Source: a virus. Taken from it: a DNA stretch of 23,602 nt. The DNA is taken from positions 1 through 23,602 of IMG/VR virus record IMGVR_UViG_3300017748_000141; one strand, 5' to 3'. This document shows positions 1-9,450 of this stretch, piece after piece. The position numbers and the translations under genes were made by a program. Every line of letters starts with the position of its first letter. Position 1 is the stretch's first letter. Below the pieces are notes generated by a model. It was given only the letters and a program-made list of their open reading frames with translations. It did no database searches and had not been told where the DNA came from.

Positions 1-122
1 TGAACAAGACACGTGAGGACTATGCACGTAAGGATGATGTGAAAGATGATATGCACAATCTTATGGATGCACTCAAAAGATTAGAAGATAAGTTGGATAA
101 GATATTGATTGGAAATAGATAA
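1..122 (+). CDS. C-terminus of a small coiled-coil phage protein (5' truncated)
   Basis: An open frame runs in from the left edge (first full codon at 3) and stops with TAA at 120-122, giving 39 C-terminal residues. The tail is highly charged, and hydrophobic residues recur in heptad-like spacing (MHNLMDALKRLEDKLDKIL), so it should form an amphipathic or coiled-coil helix ending in ILIGNR. Only three bases separate it from the next gene, which places it in the + strand structural unit. Short phage proteins with such ends are common and include spanin-like and membrane-anchored proteins. The start and any membrane segment lie outside the window, so no function is assigned. Confidence 0.6.
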   Translation, partial: NKTREDYARKDDVKDDMHNLMDALKRLEDKLDKILIGNR

Positions 123-125
123 ACA

Positions 126-3100
126 ATGGCAATGTTCAAAGGTTTTAAGCCACAAGGATTGCAAAAGATAGCAAGTCGCATGGGTTATGCTGGTCGAATG
201 GAAGAGTTCGATAACTATCTAGAGCAGAATCCTGAGAAGCAACGTGAGATGATTACGTATCAAGCCAAAGCACAAGAGATGGCTAATGGTGGTTTATTAA
301 AATTTCAACCTCAAAATCCGGGTGGTGAGACTAGCAAACAAGCTAAGTTTGCACCTATGTACAATCAATTCAAAGAATCAGATTTTTACAAGGACTCACA
401 AAAAGGTATAGGTGCTACTGTAACAGGTGGTGCTATGGTAGATGGTCAGAACTATAACTTTGGAATGAGGAAAGAAGCTGAAGCATATAAAAAATATTTA
501 GATAGTTTAGGTTATGGAACACAGAAAGTAGGAGAAGCAACCTATTATAATACTCCTAAAGCTGTAGCATTTGGTGGTGCTCCTGTAGGTAGACCTTCAG
601 ACATGGAACAGTTTCCTATAGCTGATTTTGAACCTATGCCACAGCAAGTAGATACCCCAACAGGATTGCCTAATTATGTAAACCCTATCAAAACGGGGGG
701 TGGTGCAGGTGGTTTAGGTACTCCGGGTGCTAGTGTAATGCAGTATGGCTACAATCCTACAACTAATCAGTACTCTCTATCAGGTGGTGGTAGTAATATT
801 TTTCCTAGAGGATTTGAGTCCTCAATGAGTCCAGACGAACTCTACAAAAAATATCCTAATATAAAAGGTGTTTTTGAAAGAGGTGTTCCCATATCTACTC
901 CCGGTGGAGAAGGTGGGGGTTTAAACGAGCCTTTGGGAATACCAATGGGTCAGATACCTGTAATTAATCCTAGAGACCCTATTGATTTTCAAAAACAAAG
1001 ATTAGAAGAAGTAAAAGATAGTCTAGCTCCTGAAATATATGATAGATATTATGCAGGGTTGTATGGTGAACTACCGAAGTTAGAAGACCCAAAAGATGCA
1101 AACACAACTGGAACTACTAGAGGTCCGAGCCTTGGGTCAACTACTCCTGTAATGCCTAACCCAATAGCTCGTGAAGAATATATGGACTACTTCAGATTGC
1201 CTAACGGTGGTAAGTTTGCATACGATAGACGTACACGTATGGCTATTCCTCCGGGTGCAGTAGGAATATCTAAAGATGAATATTCAAAGATACCTGATAA
1301 ACGTACTGATTTTAATTCATTAGTAGGTGTAGGTCAACCCGTACAACCTGAACAGAATCCGGGAATTAGACCAGAACAAGGTGGCAACATAACTAGTCTT
1401 TTACCACAAGCACCTAATCCTTCTGGTCAAAGACCAGTGTTTGGACAAGGTGAACCAGTACAAATACTACAACCGACAGGACCTAATATGGCAACAGACA
1501 CAAACATAGAAGACTTTAGTGTCCAACAAGCATTGAATCCTACCTTACCTCAAGGTGGTGCTACAGTAGCTGTTGACACACCTGTAACTCAAGCTCAAAT
1601 GATAGACCCTAAAACAGGGCAGTTAATGAAGCCAACTCCTACTGTATCAAGTGCAACACTAGCTAATACATCTATGTCTACAGCACCTACAGCAACCCCA
1701 GCATCTACAATGGATGCATCTTTATCTAACTTAAATGTTACACAAGCACTGCAACCTATTCAATCTGCACAAGGTTCAGTTAGCCAACAAGCACAATTAG
1801 ATGCACAACAGCAGACAGCAAGTAAAGTATCCGAGCTAAAAGCTGCTCAAGGCACTGCTACTCTTATGCAGAATCCCGTACAAAGACAAGTACAAGCAGG
1901 TGAGTTGATAAGTGGTGGTGTAGCTGATGCACAGACAGCATCTACCTATGCAGAACAGATACAAGCTGCTGAAGCCACTCCCTCTGCACAAGCAACAGTA
2001 CAAGGACAGTTAGCAAACTTAACTACTAACTTCGATGCATCTAATCCACCAGCATGGGCGGCAGGAGCATTAAGAGGTATACAAGCACAGATGGCTAACA
2101 GAGGTTTAGGTGCTTCATCTATAGCCGCACAAGCTATGGTTCAAGGTGCATTAGAATCAGCATTGCCTATAGCACAAGCTGATGCAAACACAATAGCATC
2201 ATTTGAACAAGCTAACTTATCTAATAGACAACAGAGAGCTATGTTATCTGCACAACAACGTGCTACATTTATAGGTCAAGAGTTTGACCAAGCATTTCAG
2301 ACACGTGTTCAGAATGCTGCGAAGATAGGTGATATAGCTAATATGAACTTTACTGCTGAACAGAATATAGCATTAGAGAATAGTAAAGCTGTTAACACAA
2401 TGGGTTTAGCAAACCTATCTAACAATCAAGCTATGGTTATTGCTGAAGCATCTGCTCTCGCTAACTTAGATATGTCTAACCTAAATAACAGACAACAAGC
2501 TGCTGTACAGAACGCACAATCATTTATGCAAATGGATATGGCTAACTTAAACAATAATCAACAGACAGATATGTTTAAGGCTCAAAGTATTGTGCAAAGT
2601 TTATTTAATGACCAATCAGCTACAAATGCTAGTAATCAGTTTAATGCTACATCACAGAATCAAACAGACCAATTCTTTGCTAACTTAGCATCCACAGTTG
2701 CAAACTTTAATGCTGAACAATCTAATGCAATGTCAAGATATAATTCAGGTGAGTTAAATGCATTAGAACAGTTTAACTCTACTATGAAGAATCAGAGAGA
2801 ACAGTTTAATGCACAGAACAGATTAGTTATTGACCAATCTAACGCACAGTGGAGAAGACAAGTTGCTACATCTGATACTGCTACTGTCAATAGAGTTAAT
2901 GAATTAAATGCTAGAGCATTAATAGATTTATCAACAGGTGCATATAATAATTTATGGCAAGGTTTCAGAGATGATATGGAGTTCTCGTGGAAAACAAATG
3001 ATAATGCCCTAGAACGTGCTAAAGATATTACACTACGTAGAATGCAAGATGAGTCTACCGTGGCTGCTGCGGCATTAGCAGGTGACCAAAAGATGGTAGA

Positions 3101-3242
3101 TAATTTAACAAATGGTTTACTAAGTCTAGCTACAACAGATACGGGTAATACTATGGTAGGAACAGCTTTTGATTTTGTTTCTGGTATTGATTATGGTAGT
3201 ATATGGGATACAGGTAGCAAGTGGTTAAGTGACTTATTTTAA
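126..3242 (+). CDS. Large Gln/Ala/Asn-rich structural protein, probable internal virion (ejection) protein
   Basis: This 1038-aa protein has three visible parts. Residues 1-60 are a compact helical head (GFKPQGLQKIASRMGYAGR). Residues about 60-460 are a Gly/Pro/Asn-rich linker with little expected fold. Residues about 530-1000 are a long Ala/Gln/Asn-rich helical region, where ANLSN-RQQ-like units recur near residues 695, 761, 786 and 805, followed by FNAEQ/FNAQ variants near 860-920. No enzymatic motif or signal peptide was seen. Size, composition and its place with two other large proteins at the end of the structural module resemble podoviral internal-core or ejection proteins. A tail or fibre-associated protein is the alternative. 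ATG at 126 is used; a second in-frame ATG lies two codons downstream. Recognition is by type and context only. Confidence 0.6.
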   Translation: MAMFKGFKPQGLQKIASRMGYAGRMEEFDNYLEQNPEKQREMITYQAKAQEMANGGLLKFQPQNPGGETSKQAKFAPMYNQFKESDFYKDSQKGIGATVTGGAMVDGQNYNFGMRKEAEAYKKYLDSLGYGTQKVGEATYYNTPKAVAFGGAPVGRPSDMEQFPIADFEPMPQQVDTPTGLPNYVNPIKTGGGAGGLGTPGASVMQYGYNPTTNQYSLSGGGSNIFPRGFESSMSPDELYKKYPNIKGVFERGVPISTPGGEGGGLNEPLGIPMGQIPVINPRDPIDFQKQRLEEVKDSLAPEIYDRYYAGLYGELPKLEDPKDANTTGTTRGPSLGSTTPVMPNPIAREEYMDYFRLPNGGKFAYDRRTRMAIPPGAVGISKDEYSKIPDKRTDFNSLVGVGQPVQPEQNPGIRPEQGGNITSLLPQAPNPSGQRPVFGQGEPVQILQPTGPNMATDTNIEDFSVQQALNPTLPQGGATVAVDTPVTQAQMIDPKTGQLMKPTPTVSSATLANTSMSTAPTATPASTMDASLSNLNVTQALQPIQSAQGSVSQQAQLDAQQQTASKVSELKAAQGTATLMQNPVQRQVQAGELISGGVADAQTASTYAEQIQAAEATPSAQATVQGQLANLTTNFDASNPPAWAAGALRGIQAQMANRGLGASSIAAQAMVQGALESALPIAQADANTIASFEQANLSNRQQRAMLSAQQRATFIGQEFDQAFQTRVQNAAKIGDIANMNFTAEQNIALENSKAVNTMGLANLSNNQAMVIAEASALANLDMSNLNNRQQAAVQNAQSFMQMDMANLNNNQQTDMFKAQSIVQSLFNDQSATNASNQFNATSQNQTDQFFANLASTVANFNAEQSNAMSRYNSGELNALEQFNSTMKNQREQFNAQNRLVIDQSNAQWRRQVATSDTATVNRVNELNARALIDLSTGAYNNLWQGFRDDMEFSWKTNDNALERAKDITLRRMQDESTVAAAALAGDQKMVDNLTNGLLSLATTDTGNTMVGTAFDFVSGIDYGSIWDTGSKWLSDLF

Positions 3243-3254
3243 AAGGTGTAATAA

Positions 3255-3545
3255 ATGATTGATAATAGTGTAATTAAAGCTTATAATAGGATAGACAGTT
3301 TTACTAAAGGTATTGATAAAATTAGTAAAGAGGGTCTCCCTAAAGAATTAAAGAAACGAAAAAGTAAAGAAGGTAATAAAGGTTTACTATCTAGAAGTAA
3401 TGATATGAAGAAGTATAGTCAACCTGAAAGTATGTCAACCGATGAATCAATACAACAACAATCTCTTGTTATAGGTTATGTAATAAGAATACGAGAAGCT
3501 TTTGAAGAGGTAAAGAATGGAAGAACTACCAATACAAAATCCTAA
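3255..3545 (+). CDS. Small basic hypothetical protein in the structural unit
   Basis: This 96-aa protein is rich in Lys, Arg and Ser. A basic stretch at about residues 30-50 (KELKKRKSKEGNKGLLSRS) is followed by a helix-forming end (VIGYVIRIREAFEEVKNGR). The ATG follows an AAGGTG ribosome site 12 bases after the previous stop, and the 3' end overlaps the next gene by 29 bases. No known family was recognised. Its position between two putative virion proteins suggests a minor structural or assembly role, but that is context only. Confidence 0.55.
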   Translation: MIDNSVIKAYNRIDSFTKGIDKISKEGLPKELKKRKSKEGNKGLLSRSNDMKKYSQPESMSTDESIQQQSLVIGYVIRIREAFEEVKNGRTTNTKS

Positions 3546-4071
3546 CGCAAACTTTGCAGGTCCTATTCCCGGAGCTTCTTTAACAACAGAAGTAGGAAAC
3601 AGACCTTGGGAGAATCCACCTAAAGAATCTAGTTTAGATAAAGTAATTAATAATTATTTAAATAGATTACAGAATCCTAATATTGTATTTCCTATATTGG
3701 ATGCAATAAAGTATGGAACATCTATAACAACAATAGTAGAATCTGTTATCGAAACTGCTGTTATGGAAGGCGAACATACTATTGATATAGGTGTCTTAGC
3801 ATCTCCTGTAATAGTAGAATATTTAAAACAGGCATCTGAAGTGTCTAAAATTAATTATAAATTATCTGCTCAAGATATTAGAGAAGCAAGAGAGCCTAAG
3901 AAGATAGACGATAGATTATTAGAAGAAGTTCTTAGAGAAAAGAAAGAACAAAAAGATTCTCCTATGATAGATGAATTAGAAGCTTCAGCTAAAGAGATTA
4001 AAACATCTAGTAAAAAAGGTTTAATGTCCAAAAAAGAAAACATAGAGGATAGTATAGATGGCAGGAATTAA
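3517..4071 (+). CDS. Virion-associated protein of a widespread marine-phage family
   Basis: This 184-aa protein begins with a proline-rich motif (GPIPGASLTTEVGNRPWENPP, residues 15-35). A helical domain follows, containing a TAVMEGEHTIDIGVLASPVI segment at about 84-103, and the tail is charged and Lys/Glu-rich. From memory, the PIPG...RPWxxPP opening followed by a VMEGxHTIDxGxL segment recurs in proteins from marine myo- and podoviruses that are usually labelled structural. The exact role is unknown. The ATG at 3517 sits inside the previous gene's end, with GAGG six bases upstream, and the gene overlaps the next by 14 bases, suggesting coupled translation. No catalytic residues were seen. Confidence 0.6.
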   Translation: MEELPIQNPNANFAGPIPGASLTTEVGNRPWENPPKESSLDKVINNYLNRLQNPNIVFPILDAIKYGTSITTIVESVIETAVMEGEHTIDIGVLASPVIVEYLKQASEVSKINYKLSAQDIREAREPKKIDDRLLEEVLREKKEQKDSPMIDELEASAKEIKTSSKKGLMSKKENIEDSIDGRN

Positions 4072-5437
4072 TATATCTTGGGATAAAATATTTGCACAAG
4101 CTGTTAGTACGGGTGTTAAGAAGTTAGGTGACGTTGCTGAAACAACAGATGCAAACATAAAAGCTGAATCAAAGGCTAGTGCAGAAGCATTTGCAGAAGC
4201 TAATGAACAGTATACTAATGAAGTGCAAGATAATAAAAAAGCACTATCTAAAGAAGTAGATTCTATTAGTGATTTAGTTGGTGGTGATGTAGGTAAAATA
4301 CGTACTATAATGAGAACATATGGTAATGCAGATGTTGTTTCACAGCTACAAAAAGATTTTGAAAAATATCAAACAAGTGCTACTTTTGAAAAAGCAAGAA
4401 CAGGAAAAGAAATTAAATTTACATCACTTAAAGATTATATAAATGGTAAGTTGACTAAAACAGGTACAGCTTTAGTTAGTGATAAAGCAGCAGAACAAGC
4501 TTCAGATGAAACAGCCATAGCAGGTAATGAATTAGATATACAACAAGCTGAAAAGAAAGCTAAAGACATGGGTGTTTCTCTTGAACAGTATCTAAATACT
4601 CAAGCTAGAAAGTTATCAAGTAGACCTGCATTTAGTATTGAAGGAAAAGCCGCTAGACTTGTTGAGGAAAGTAAAGTCGGTGCTTTTGGTAAAACACTTA
4701 CTATGGAAGAAGCTAGGAAGATGGTTACTGGTGGTCAGAAACTAGGTGGAACAGAAGACGAAACAGATTTAGGTGATACAGGTTTTGCTTTAGAAAGAGA
4801 AGGTGGAATAGGTGCTAGGGAATTAGCCACAATACTCAGTGAAGCCAATCAATCTAATATAGAAACAGGAGTTGTAAATACAGAAGCAGAATTACGACCA
4901 TTAAGAAATGATATAATAGCTAATTTACCAGATAAACTAACTACATTAATTGGTGATGGCTCAAACAATAAAAAAATAAAAAATATAAATTCTGATTCTG
5001 TATCGGCTATTGTAGCTGCAATTGATAAAAAATTAAAAGTAAGTAAAGACAAAAAAACTATTGGTATGTTAAATCAATTAAGAAAAGAGTATTTAGGAAA
5101 ATTAGATAAACCAAAAAAGAAACCTATGGAATTGGAAAAGGCTATTGAGAAGTTGAGAAAAAACCCAACATCTGAAGCTATTAAATTTTTTGAAGAAACG
5201 TATGGAAAAGAAAATTTACCAAGTAATTTAACTAAATCAGATGCAAATAAAAAAGAAAATGTGGTTAAAGAAAATGTAGTTAAAATAAATGCTGTTACAA
5301 ATACTGCTCCTGATAAAAGAACTTTGTCTAAGTCTGAACAGTTAGAGTGGGATAAAAAATATGGTAAAACTCACTATCCTAATGGAAGACCAAAACCACA
5401 ATCTCAAATTGATTATGAACAAAGAGTTAGGAGCTAA
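4058..5437 (+). CDS. Coiled-coil-rich structural or internal virion protein
   Basis: This 459-aa protein has long charged helical stretches. The N-terminal 80 residues are Ala/Glu/Lys-rich, and residues 155-180 carry an EKKAKDMGVSLEQYLNTQARK segment. The C-terminal third is Lys-rich with a short duplicated segment and ends in a polar tail (HYPNGRPKPQSQIDYEQRVRS). No enzyme motif, signal peptide or membrane segment was seen. It lies directly before the 1212-aa protein and overlaps it by TAATG (stop 5435-5437, ATG 5437). In podoviruses the genes just before the largest ejection protein often encode further core proteins, so an internal virion role is inferred. A scaffold-like or tail role is not excluded. 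Confidence 0.55.
   Translation: MAGINISWDKIFAQAVSTGVKKLGDVAETTDANIKAESKASAEAFAEANEQYTNEVQDNKKALSKEVDSISDLVGGDVGKIRTIMRTYGNADVVSQLQKDFEKYQTSATFEKARTGKEIKFTSLKDYINGKLTKTGTALVSDKAAEQASDETAIAGNELDIQQAEKKAKDMGVSLEQYLNTQARKLSSRPAFSIEGKAARLVEESKVGAFGKTLTMEEARKMVTGGQKLGGTEDETDLGDTGFALEREGGIGARELATILSEANQSNIETGVVNTEAELRPLRNDIIANLPDKLTTLIGDGSNNKKIKNINSDSVSAIVAAIDKKLKVSKDKKTIGMLNQLRKEYLGKLDKPKKKPMELEKAIEKLRKNPTSEAIKFFEETYGKENLPSNLTKSDANKKENVVKENVVKINAVTNTAPDKRTLSKSEQLEWDKKYGKTHYPNGRPKPQSQIDYEQRVRS
5252..5281 (+). repeat. Two-copy 15-bp in-frame tandem repeat (KENVV x2)
   Basis: Two adjacent 15-base units encode Lys-Glu-Asn-Val-Val twice (AAAGAAAATGTGGTT then AAAGAAAATGTAGTT) and differ at one synonymous base. 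A partial third unit (Lys-Ile-Asn) follows. The repeat lies in the low-complexity C-terminal third of the 459-aa protein. Slippage is the simplest origin. Confidence 0.7.
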
Positions 5438-8400
5438 TGGTTGAATTAAACTCCAATCCTTTTCTTGTAGAGGAGGAAGAAGAAAACGAAGACATAGAAG
5501 ATAGCAGTGCTGTTAATCCTTTTCTTATAGAAGAGGACAGTATACCTGATGAATCTACAGTAGCTGAAACTCAAGAAAACATTAATCCCTTTCTTATAGA
5601 AGAGGGTTCTGAAAATTTAACAGACAAAACTACCACACCCGTCTTTACTCCCCCAAAAGAAAAACTTACATATGAACAATTTAAACAATCACCTGAATTG
5701 GTGGCTGCAGCTATGCGTTTTTCCAAGAACAGATTAGGATATGACACCATATCTGAAGAGGATGCTATTGATGAAACAATAGAACACTTTAGACAATTCA
5801 AAGTAAATGAATTAACAGCAGGTAAAGATTGGGGTTACACAAGTGCATTGGTGGCAGATGGTAAACGTGACCAAATAAATGATTACAAGTCTTTGTACAG
5901 AGCTACTGAATCACTAGAAGATTTTAGTGGTGGTGTTCTGCAAACCATTGGTGATTATGCTGGAGGTATTGCTACTGCACCATCTACACTTTTAGGATTA
6001 TTGCTTCCGGGAGGTGGTAAGCTTTCGGGTGTGGCCGCACAGCAACTAGCCAAACTAGGTGTTGGTAAAGCTATCGCTGGATTAGCAGCTAGACCTATAC
6101 CAACCATAGTGGCTACAGAAGCTACAGGAGCAATAGCACAAGATGTGGCGGCACAAAAAAGTTTAATGGCTGTAGAAGAACAAGACGATTATGATTTTGG
6201 TCAAACTTTAGCTAGTGGCGTAATTGCAGGTGGAGGTAGTGCTATAATTTCTAGTGTACCTTTATATTATGCAAAAAGATTAGCTTCAAAAAAGTTTAGT
6301 TCTAAAATGCAGACAGATGATTTACTAGAAAAATCTACTAAGGCAGTAGAAGAAAAGGTGGCAAAAGCTGAAGAAGCAGCTAAAGCGACCATAGCATCAA
6401 AATCTACACAAGCAAATGATGTTAAAGAAAGTTTAAAAGCTTTAAATGAAGAGAATGTAGCCGCAGGTAAGGCTACTATGAAAGATGTAGCTGATAAACA
6501 AGGGGTAGATGTTCCTTTAAGGGTAGCTGTAACACCTGATAAATTAGATAGAGTCACAGCTGCAGCAGTTGATTTGTTAGAAATAAGTGGTGGTTTAAAA
6601 AAGTTTGATAAGTTCAATAAAAAAGGCGAGGTTACAGGACAACAAACTGAAAGAATTACTGAAGCTATCTCACGTGTTATAAGAGATACTACTGAAGGAA
6701 AGGGAGATGATGTTGCAGAAGCTCTTGCTAAAGACTTTGGTACTACGCTAGAAAAATATAATTTAACAACAGATGATTTTGCAAATGTTTTTATGTCTGA
6801 GTTTTCAGAAGCTGGTAGGTTATTACAAAAAGCAGGTGCTTCTAAAAAAGAATTAAAGAGACTTATAAGTGCTATGGATAACACAGCCTTCTCAGATATA
6901 TTCTCTTTAAATGATAATGTTGTTGATGTTTTTAAAAAATCAAAAGATGCATTACAAAAAGATGGCAATGATAGTTTTCTAAAAATATTTGATAATGGTG
7001 CTGTTGTAGGCTCTCTTAGAAATTTAGATGCTCTACGTTTGGCTTCTATGACATCACAAGTTGGTACAACGGTTCGTAATACGGTTGGTGGCTACACTCG
7101 TGTAGGTTTTGATGTTTTGAATCAAGCTTTTGATGAGGGTATACAACGGGTTGTGTCTGGTTTAAAAGGTGAAAAGCTAACTAAAACAGGTGCAGAATCT
7201 TTTAGAGATATATTTTCAGTTGCCTATGGTTTAATAAATAAAGAACAGTCGATTGCTGTTGAATCTATTTTTGCTATGGGATTTCAAAATAAAGCACAAA
7301 AATTATTTAGGCAATTAGCTGATTTAGAAGACTTAACGGGTGTAGGATTAAAAGGTAAGAAACAACCACCTAGTATGCTAAGTAATTTAACTACACGAGC
7401 TGGTAGAAATTTAAATGTGTTAAACACACTATCTGATAATATGTTTAAACGTGCAGCTTTCATGGGTGGTTTAACTAGAGAGTTAAGTAAACTTAAACGT
7501 ATTAAGATAGCTTCAGGTAAAACTGTGGATGATTTAGATTATGATTTAGTTAATATAATGAAGACTGGTAGGTTCAATGAAATATTTGGAAGTAAAGGTG
7601 GTCAGAAAGCTTTAGACAGAGCTATTGAAGAATCATTATACTTTACATATCAAGCATCTCCAAAGAGTCCTTTAGGAAATTTATTGATACAAGGAGCAAA
7701 CAAACTTCCTTTTCTTACTACTTCTGTAGTACCATTTCCTAGATTTTTAGCCAACGCTATGCGTTTTACATATGAGTATTCACCTATATATTTACTAACT
7801 AGTGGTAAGGTTAGAAAAGAATTAGCAAGAACAGCAGGCAAAGAAAGTGAAGAGTTTGGTCTTAGGACATATACGGAAACTGCAAAAGGATTAACAGGTC
7901 TAGCTTTTTTGTTTGCGGGTCAAGCATTTAGAAGCTCTGAATATGCTGGTGAGAAATGGTATGAGGGTCAAAGTAGTGAAGGGAATCCTTATTCTTTGTT
8001 ACCTTTTTTTCCTGCAGCACCCTATTTATTTTTTGGCGATTTGATAGCTAGGGCACGTAAAGGTGAAGATGTTATAGACAGAAGAACATTTAAAGAAACC
8101 ATGCAAGCTGTTACAGGTATGCAAATGGGTAAAGCTGGATTTGGTTTGTATGCAATGGACAAGTTGGTAGATGACATAGGTAATATATTTGAAGGACAAG
8201 ATGAGGATGCAGCTTTCTATGCTATAAAAAAAGTAGCATCAGAATTTGCTTCTAACATTATATCAACATATACAATGCCTTTAACTCCAATACAAGATAC
8301 GTATAACACATTTCTTGCTCCTGATGATGAAAGAATAATTAGAGATAATAATATAGAAGATTTAAGTAGTCTTATAATAGCTAAGTCATTAGCTCGTATT

Positions 8401-9075
8401 CCGGGAAATTATGCAATAGAAAAAATGCTAAAGGAATCTTACGGCACAGAGTATGAAATACCAAAAGCTTATGAATCACCAACTAGAAAAGGTTTACTTA
8501 GAAGGATAACACCTATAACTAGACAAGTTGAAGGTAGATTATATGGAGAAAAGAAAACACCTATAGAGAAAGAATTAGATAGATTAAAGATAACAAAAAG
8601 TGATGTTATGAAAAGAACAGGTGTTCCCGATGCTGATAATTTACTTGGATGGTATATGGGTGAATATATGATTGATATAGTTCAACCATTTATAAAAAGT
8701 GATTTATATAAAAGTTTACCTGAAGAAGTTAAAAAGGTTAGATTAAAAGAGGAAATAATAAGAGTTCGCAAATCGGTAGTAGACCAAGCAAGGAATACTA
8801 TAGTTACCAACAATAGTAATAAACAAACACGACCAATGACACGTGTTAGATTTCTAAAGCTACCTAAGATTTATAGAAAAATAGCTATGGATACCTATAA
8901 TGCCGACCCTAACTTAGGAGAGCCTACTTCACTAAAGGATTATGACTACGAAATATTATATTTAATAGCTAAAAAACTAAGTAGGGGAAAGTTACGAAAA
9001 ATAAAGTTTGAATCTGTAGATATAATAGACGAACTCAACGAGGAAGATGAAACTCTAGATAGCATTAAAGAATAA
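5437..9075 (+). CDS. Very large probable DNA-ejection (internal virion) protein with N-terminal NPFL motifs
   Basis: This 1212-aa protein is the last gene of the + strand module. Residues 1-60 are acidic and carry NPFL(V/I)EE three times (residues 7, 27 and 50). Residues about 165-275 hold Gly/Ala-rich hydrophobic stretches (YAGGIATAPSTLLGLLLPGG; VIAGGGSAIISSVPLYYA) that could insert into or cross a membrane. Further hydrophobic patches occur near 818-830 (GLAFLFAGQAF) and 849-865 (SLLPFFPAAPYLFFGDL). The middle is helical and the C-terminus basic. No lytic transglycosylase signature was recognised. Size, membrane-active segments and gene order resemble the largest ejection proteins of T7-like podoviruses. 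ATG overlaps the previous stop and is preceded by AGGAG. Function is inferred from architecture. Confidence 0.6.
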   Translation: MVELNSNPFLVEEEEENEDIEDSSAVNPFLIEEDSIPDESTVAETQENINPFLIEEGSENLTDKTTTPVFTPPKEKLTYEQFKQSPELVAAAMRFSKNRLGYDTISEEDAIDETIEHFRQFKVNELTAGKDWGYTSALVADGKRDQINDYKSLYRATESLEDFSGGVLQTIGDYAGGIATAPSTLLGLLLPGGGKLSGVAAQQLAKLGVGKAIAGLAARPIPTIVATEATGAIAQDVAAQKSLMAVEEQDDYDFGQTLASGVIAGGGSAIISSVPLYYAKRLASKKFSSKMQTDDLLEKSTKAVEEKVAKAEEAAKATIASKSTQANDVKESLKALNEENVAAGKATMKDVADKQGVDVPLRVAVTPDKLDRVTAAAVDLLEISGGLKKFDKFNKKGEVTGQQTERITEAISRVIRDTTEGKGDDVAEALAKDFGTTLEKYNLTTDDFANVFMSEFSEAGRLLQKAGASKKELKRLISAMDNTAFSDIFSLNDNVVDVFKKSKDALQKDGNDSFLKIFDNGAVVGSLRNLDALRLASMTSQVGTTVRNTVGGYTRVGFDVLNQAFDEGIQRVVSGLKGEKLTKTGAESFRDIFSVAYGLINKEQSIAVESIFAMGFQNKAQKLFRQLADLEDLTGVGLKGKKQPPSMLSNLTTRAGRNLNVLNTLSDNMFKRAAFMGGLTRELSKLKRIKIASGKTVDDLDYDLVNIMKTGRFNEIFGSKGGQKALDRAIEESLYFTYQASPKSPLGNLLIQGANKLPFLTTSVVPFPRFLANAMRFTYEYSPIYLLTSGKVRKELARTAGKESEEFGLRTYTETAKGLTGLAFLFAGQAFRSSEYAGEKWYEGQSSEGNPYSLLPFFPAAPYLFFGDLIARARKGEDVIDRRTFKETMQAVTGMQMGKAGFGLYAMDKLVDDIGNIFEGQDEDAAFYAIKKVASEFASNIISTYTMPLTPIQDTYNTFLAPDDERIIRDNNIEDLSSLIIAKSLARIPGNYAIEKMLKESYGTEYEIPKAYESPTRKGLLRRITPITRQVEGRLYGEKKTPIEKELDRLKITKSDVMKRTGVPDADNLLGWYMGEYMIDIVQPFIKSDLYKSLPEEVKKVRLKEEIIRVRKSVVDQARNTIVTNNSNKQTRPMTRVRFLKLPKIYRKIAMDTYNADPNLGEPTSLKDYDYEILYLIAKKLSRGKLRKIKFESVDIIDELNEEDETLDSIKE
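5455..5604 (+). repeat. Three NPFL(V/I)EE peptide repeats in the ejection-type protein
   Basis: The codons for Asn-Pro-Phe-Leu-(Val/Ile)-Glu-Glu occur at 5455, 5515 and 5584, separated by acidic linkers of 13 and 16 residues. The DNA units are similar but not identical, differing at codon third positions, so the peptide rather than the DNA appears to be kept. This suggests a short docking motif used in several copies. Confidence 0.75.
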
Positions 9076-9450
9076 CTATCGCCTATCCCCTGAACCTTGA
9101 AGTGTGCCTTTAGCTTTTCTTTCTTGTAACTTCTGTAGGTTCTTTTTCATTATCTCATTTAATTCAACACCTAATTCACTTGCTAGTACAGCACAATACC
9201 AAAGAACATCACCTATCTCATAGGCAATAGCTTCTTTATTACCCTTCCCATCTCTGATAATCTTCTTTATCTTACCAGCAACTTCCCCAGCTTCACTTGT
9301 CAAACCTAACGCTAAATACTCTAATGCTTTTTCTTTAGGGAATATTGCTGTAGTCTTTGCTAGTCTCTCATACAAATCAGGAGTTATAACTTCTGTAATT
9401 ACTAATTTATCTTTCATATATTTTATTGCTTCCTCTTCAATCTTCCACAT
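9076..9450 (-). CDS. mazG: MazG-like nucleotide pyrophosphohydrolase
   Basis: This 124-aa all-alpha protein belongs to the MazG type, which hydrolyses nucleoside triphosphates to monophosphate and pyrophosphate using Mg2+ held by an EExxE-like and ExxD set. The pair is visible as SEAGEVAGKIKK (E53, E56) and EIGDVLWY (E78, D81). Phage versions are thought to remove unwanted nucleotides or shift the host nucleotide pool during infection. It is the last gene of the - strand module: its TAG begins right next to the TAA of the convergent 1212-aa gene. Its start overlaps the upstream nuclease gene by 14 bases. The ATG at 9450 has only a weak ribosome site; an in-frame ATG at 9417 would still keep the catalytic residues. 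Confidence 0.88.
   Translation of the reverse strand: MWKIEEEAIKYMKDKLVITEVITPDLYERLAKTTAIFPKEKALEYLALGLTSEAGEVAGKIKKIIRDGKGNKEAIAYEIGDVLWYCAVLASELGVELNEIMKKNLQKLQERKAKGTLQGSGDRR

Noticed and set aside
6267-6968. A 233-codon open frame on the - strand inside the 1212-aa gene
   Set aside because: It is an antisense shadow of an Ala/Lys-rich coding region with Ser/Phe/Leu-rich low-complexity translation, no ribosome site and no neighbours on that strand.
9058-9080. GATAG...CTATC inverted repeat at the convergent stops as a bidirectional terminator
   Set aside because: Only five AT-rich pairs with a 13-base loop and no adjacent T-run; too weak to call.
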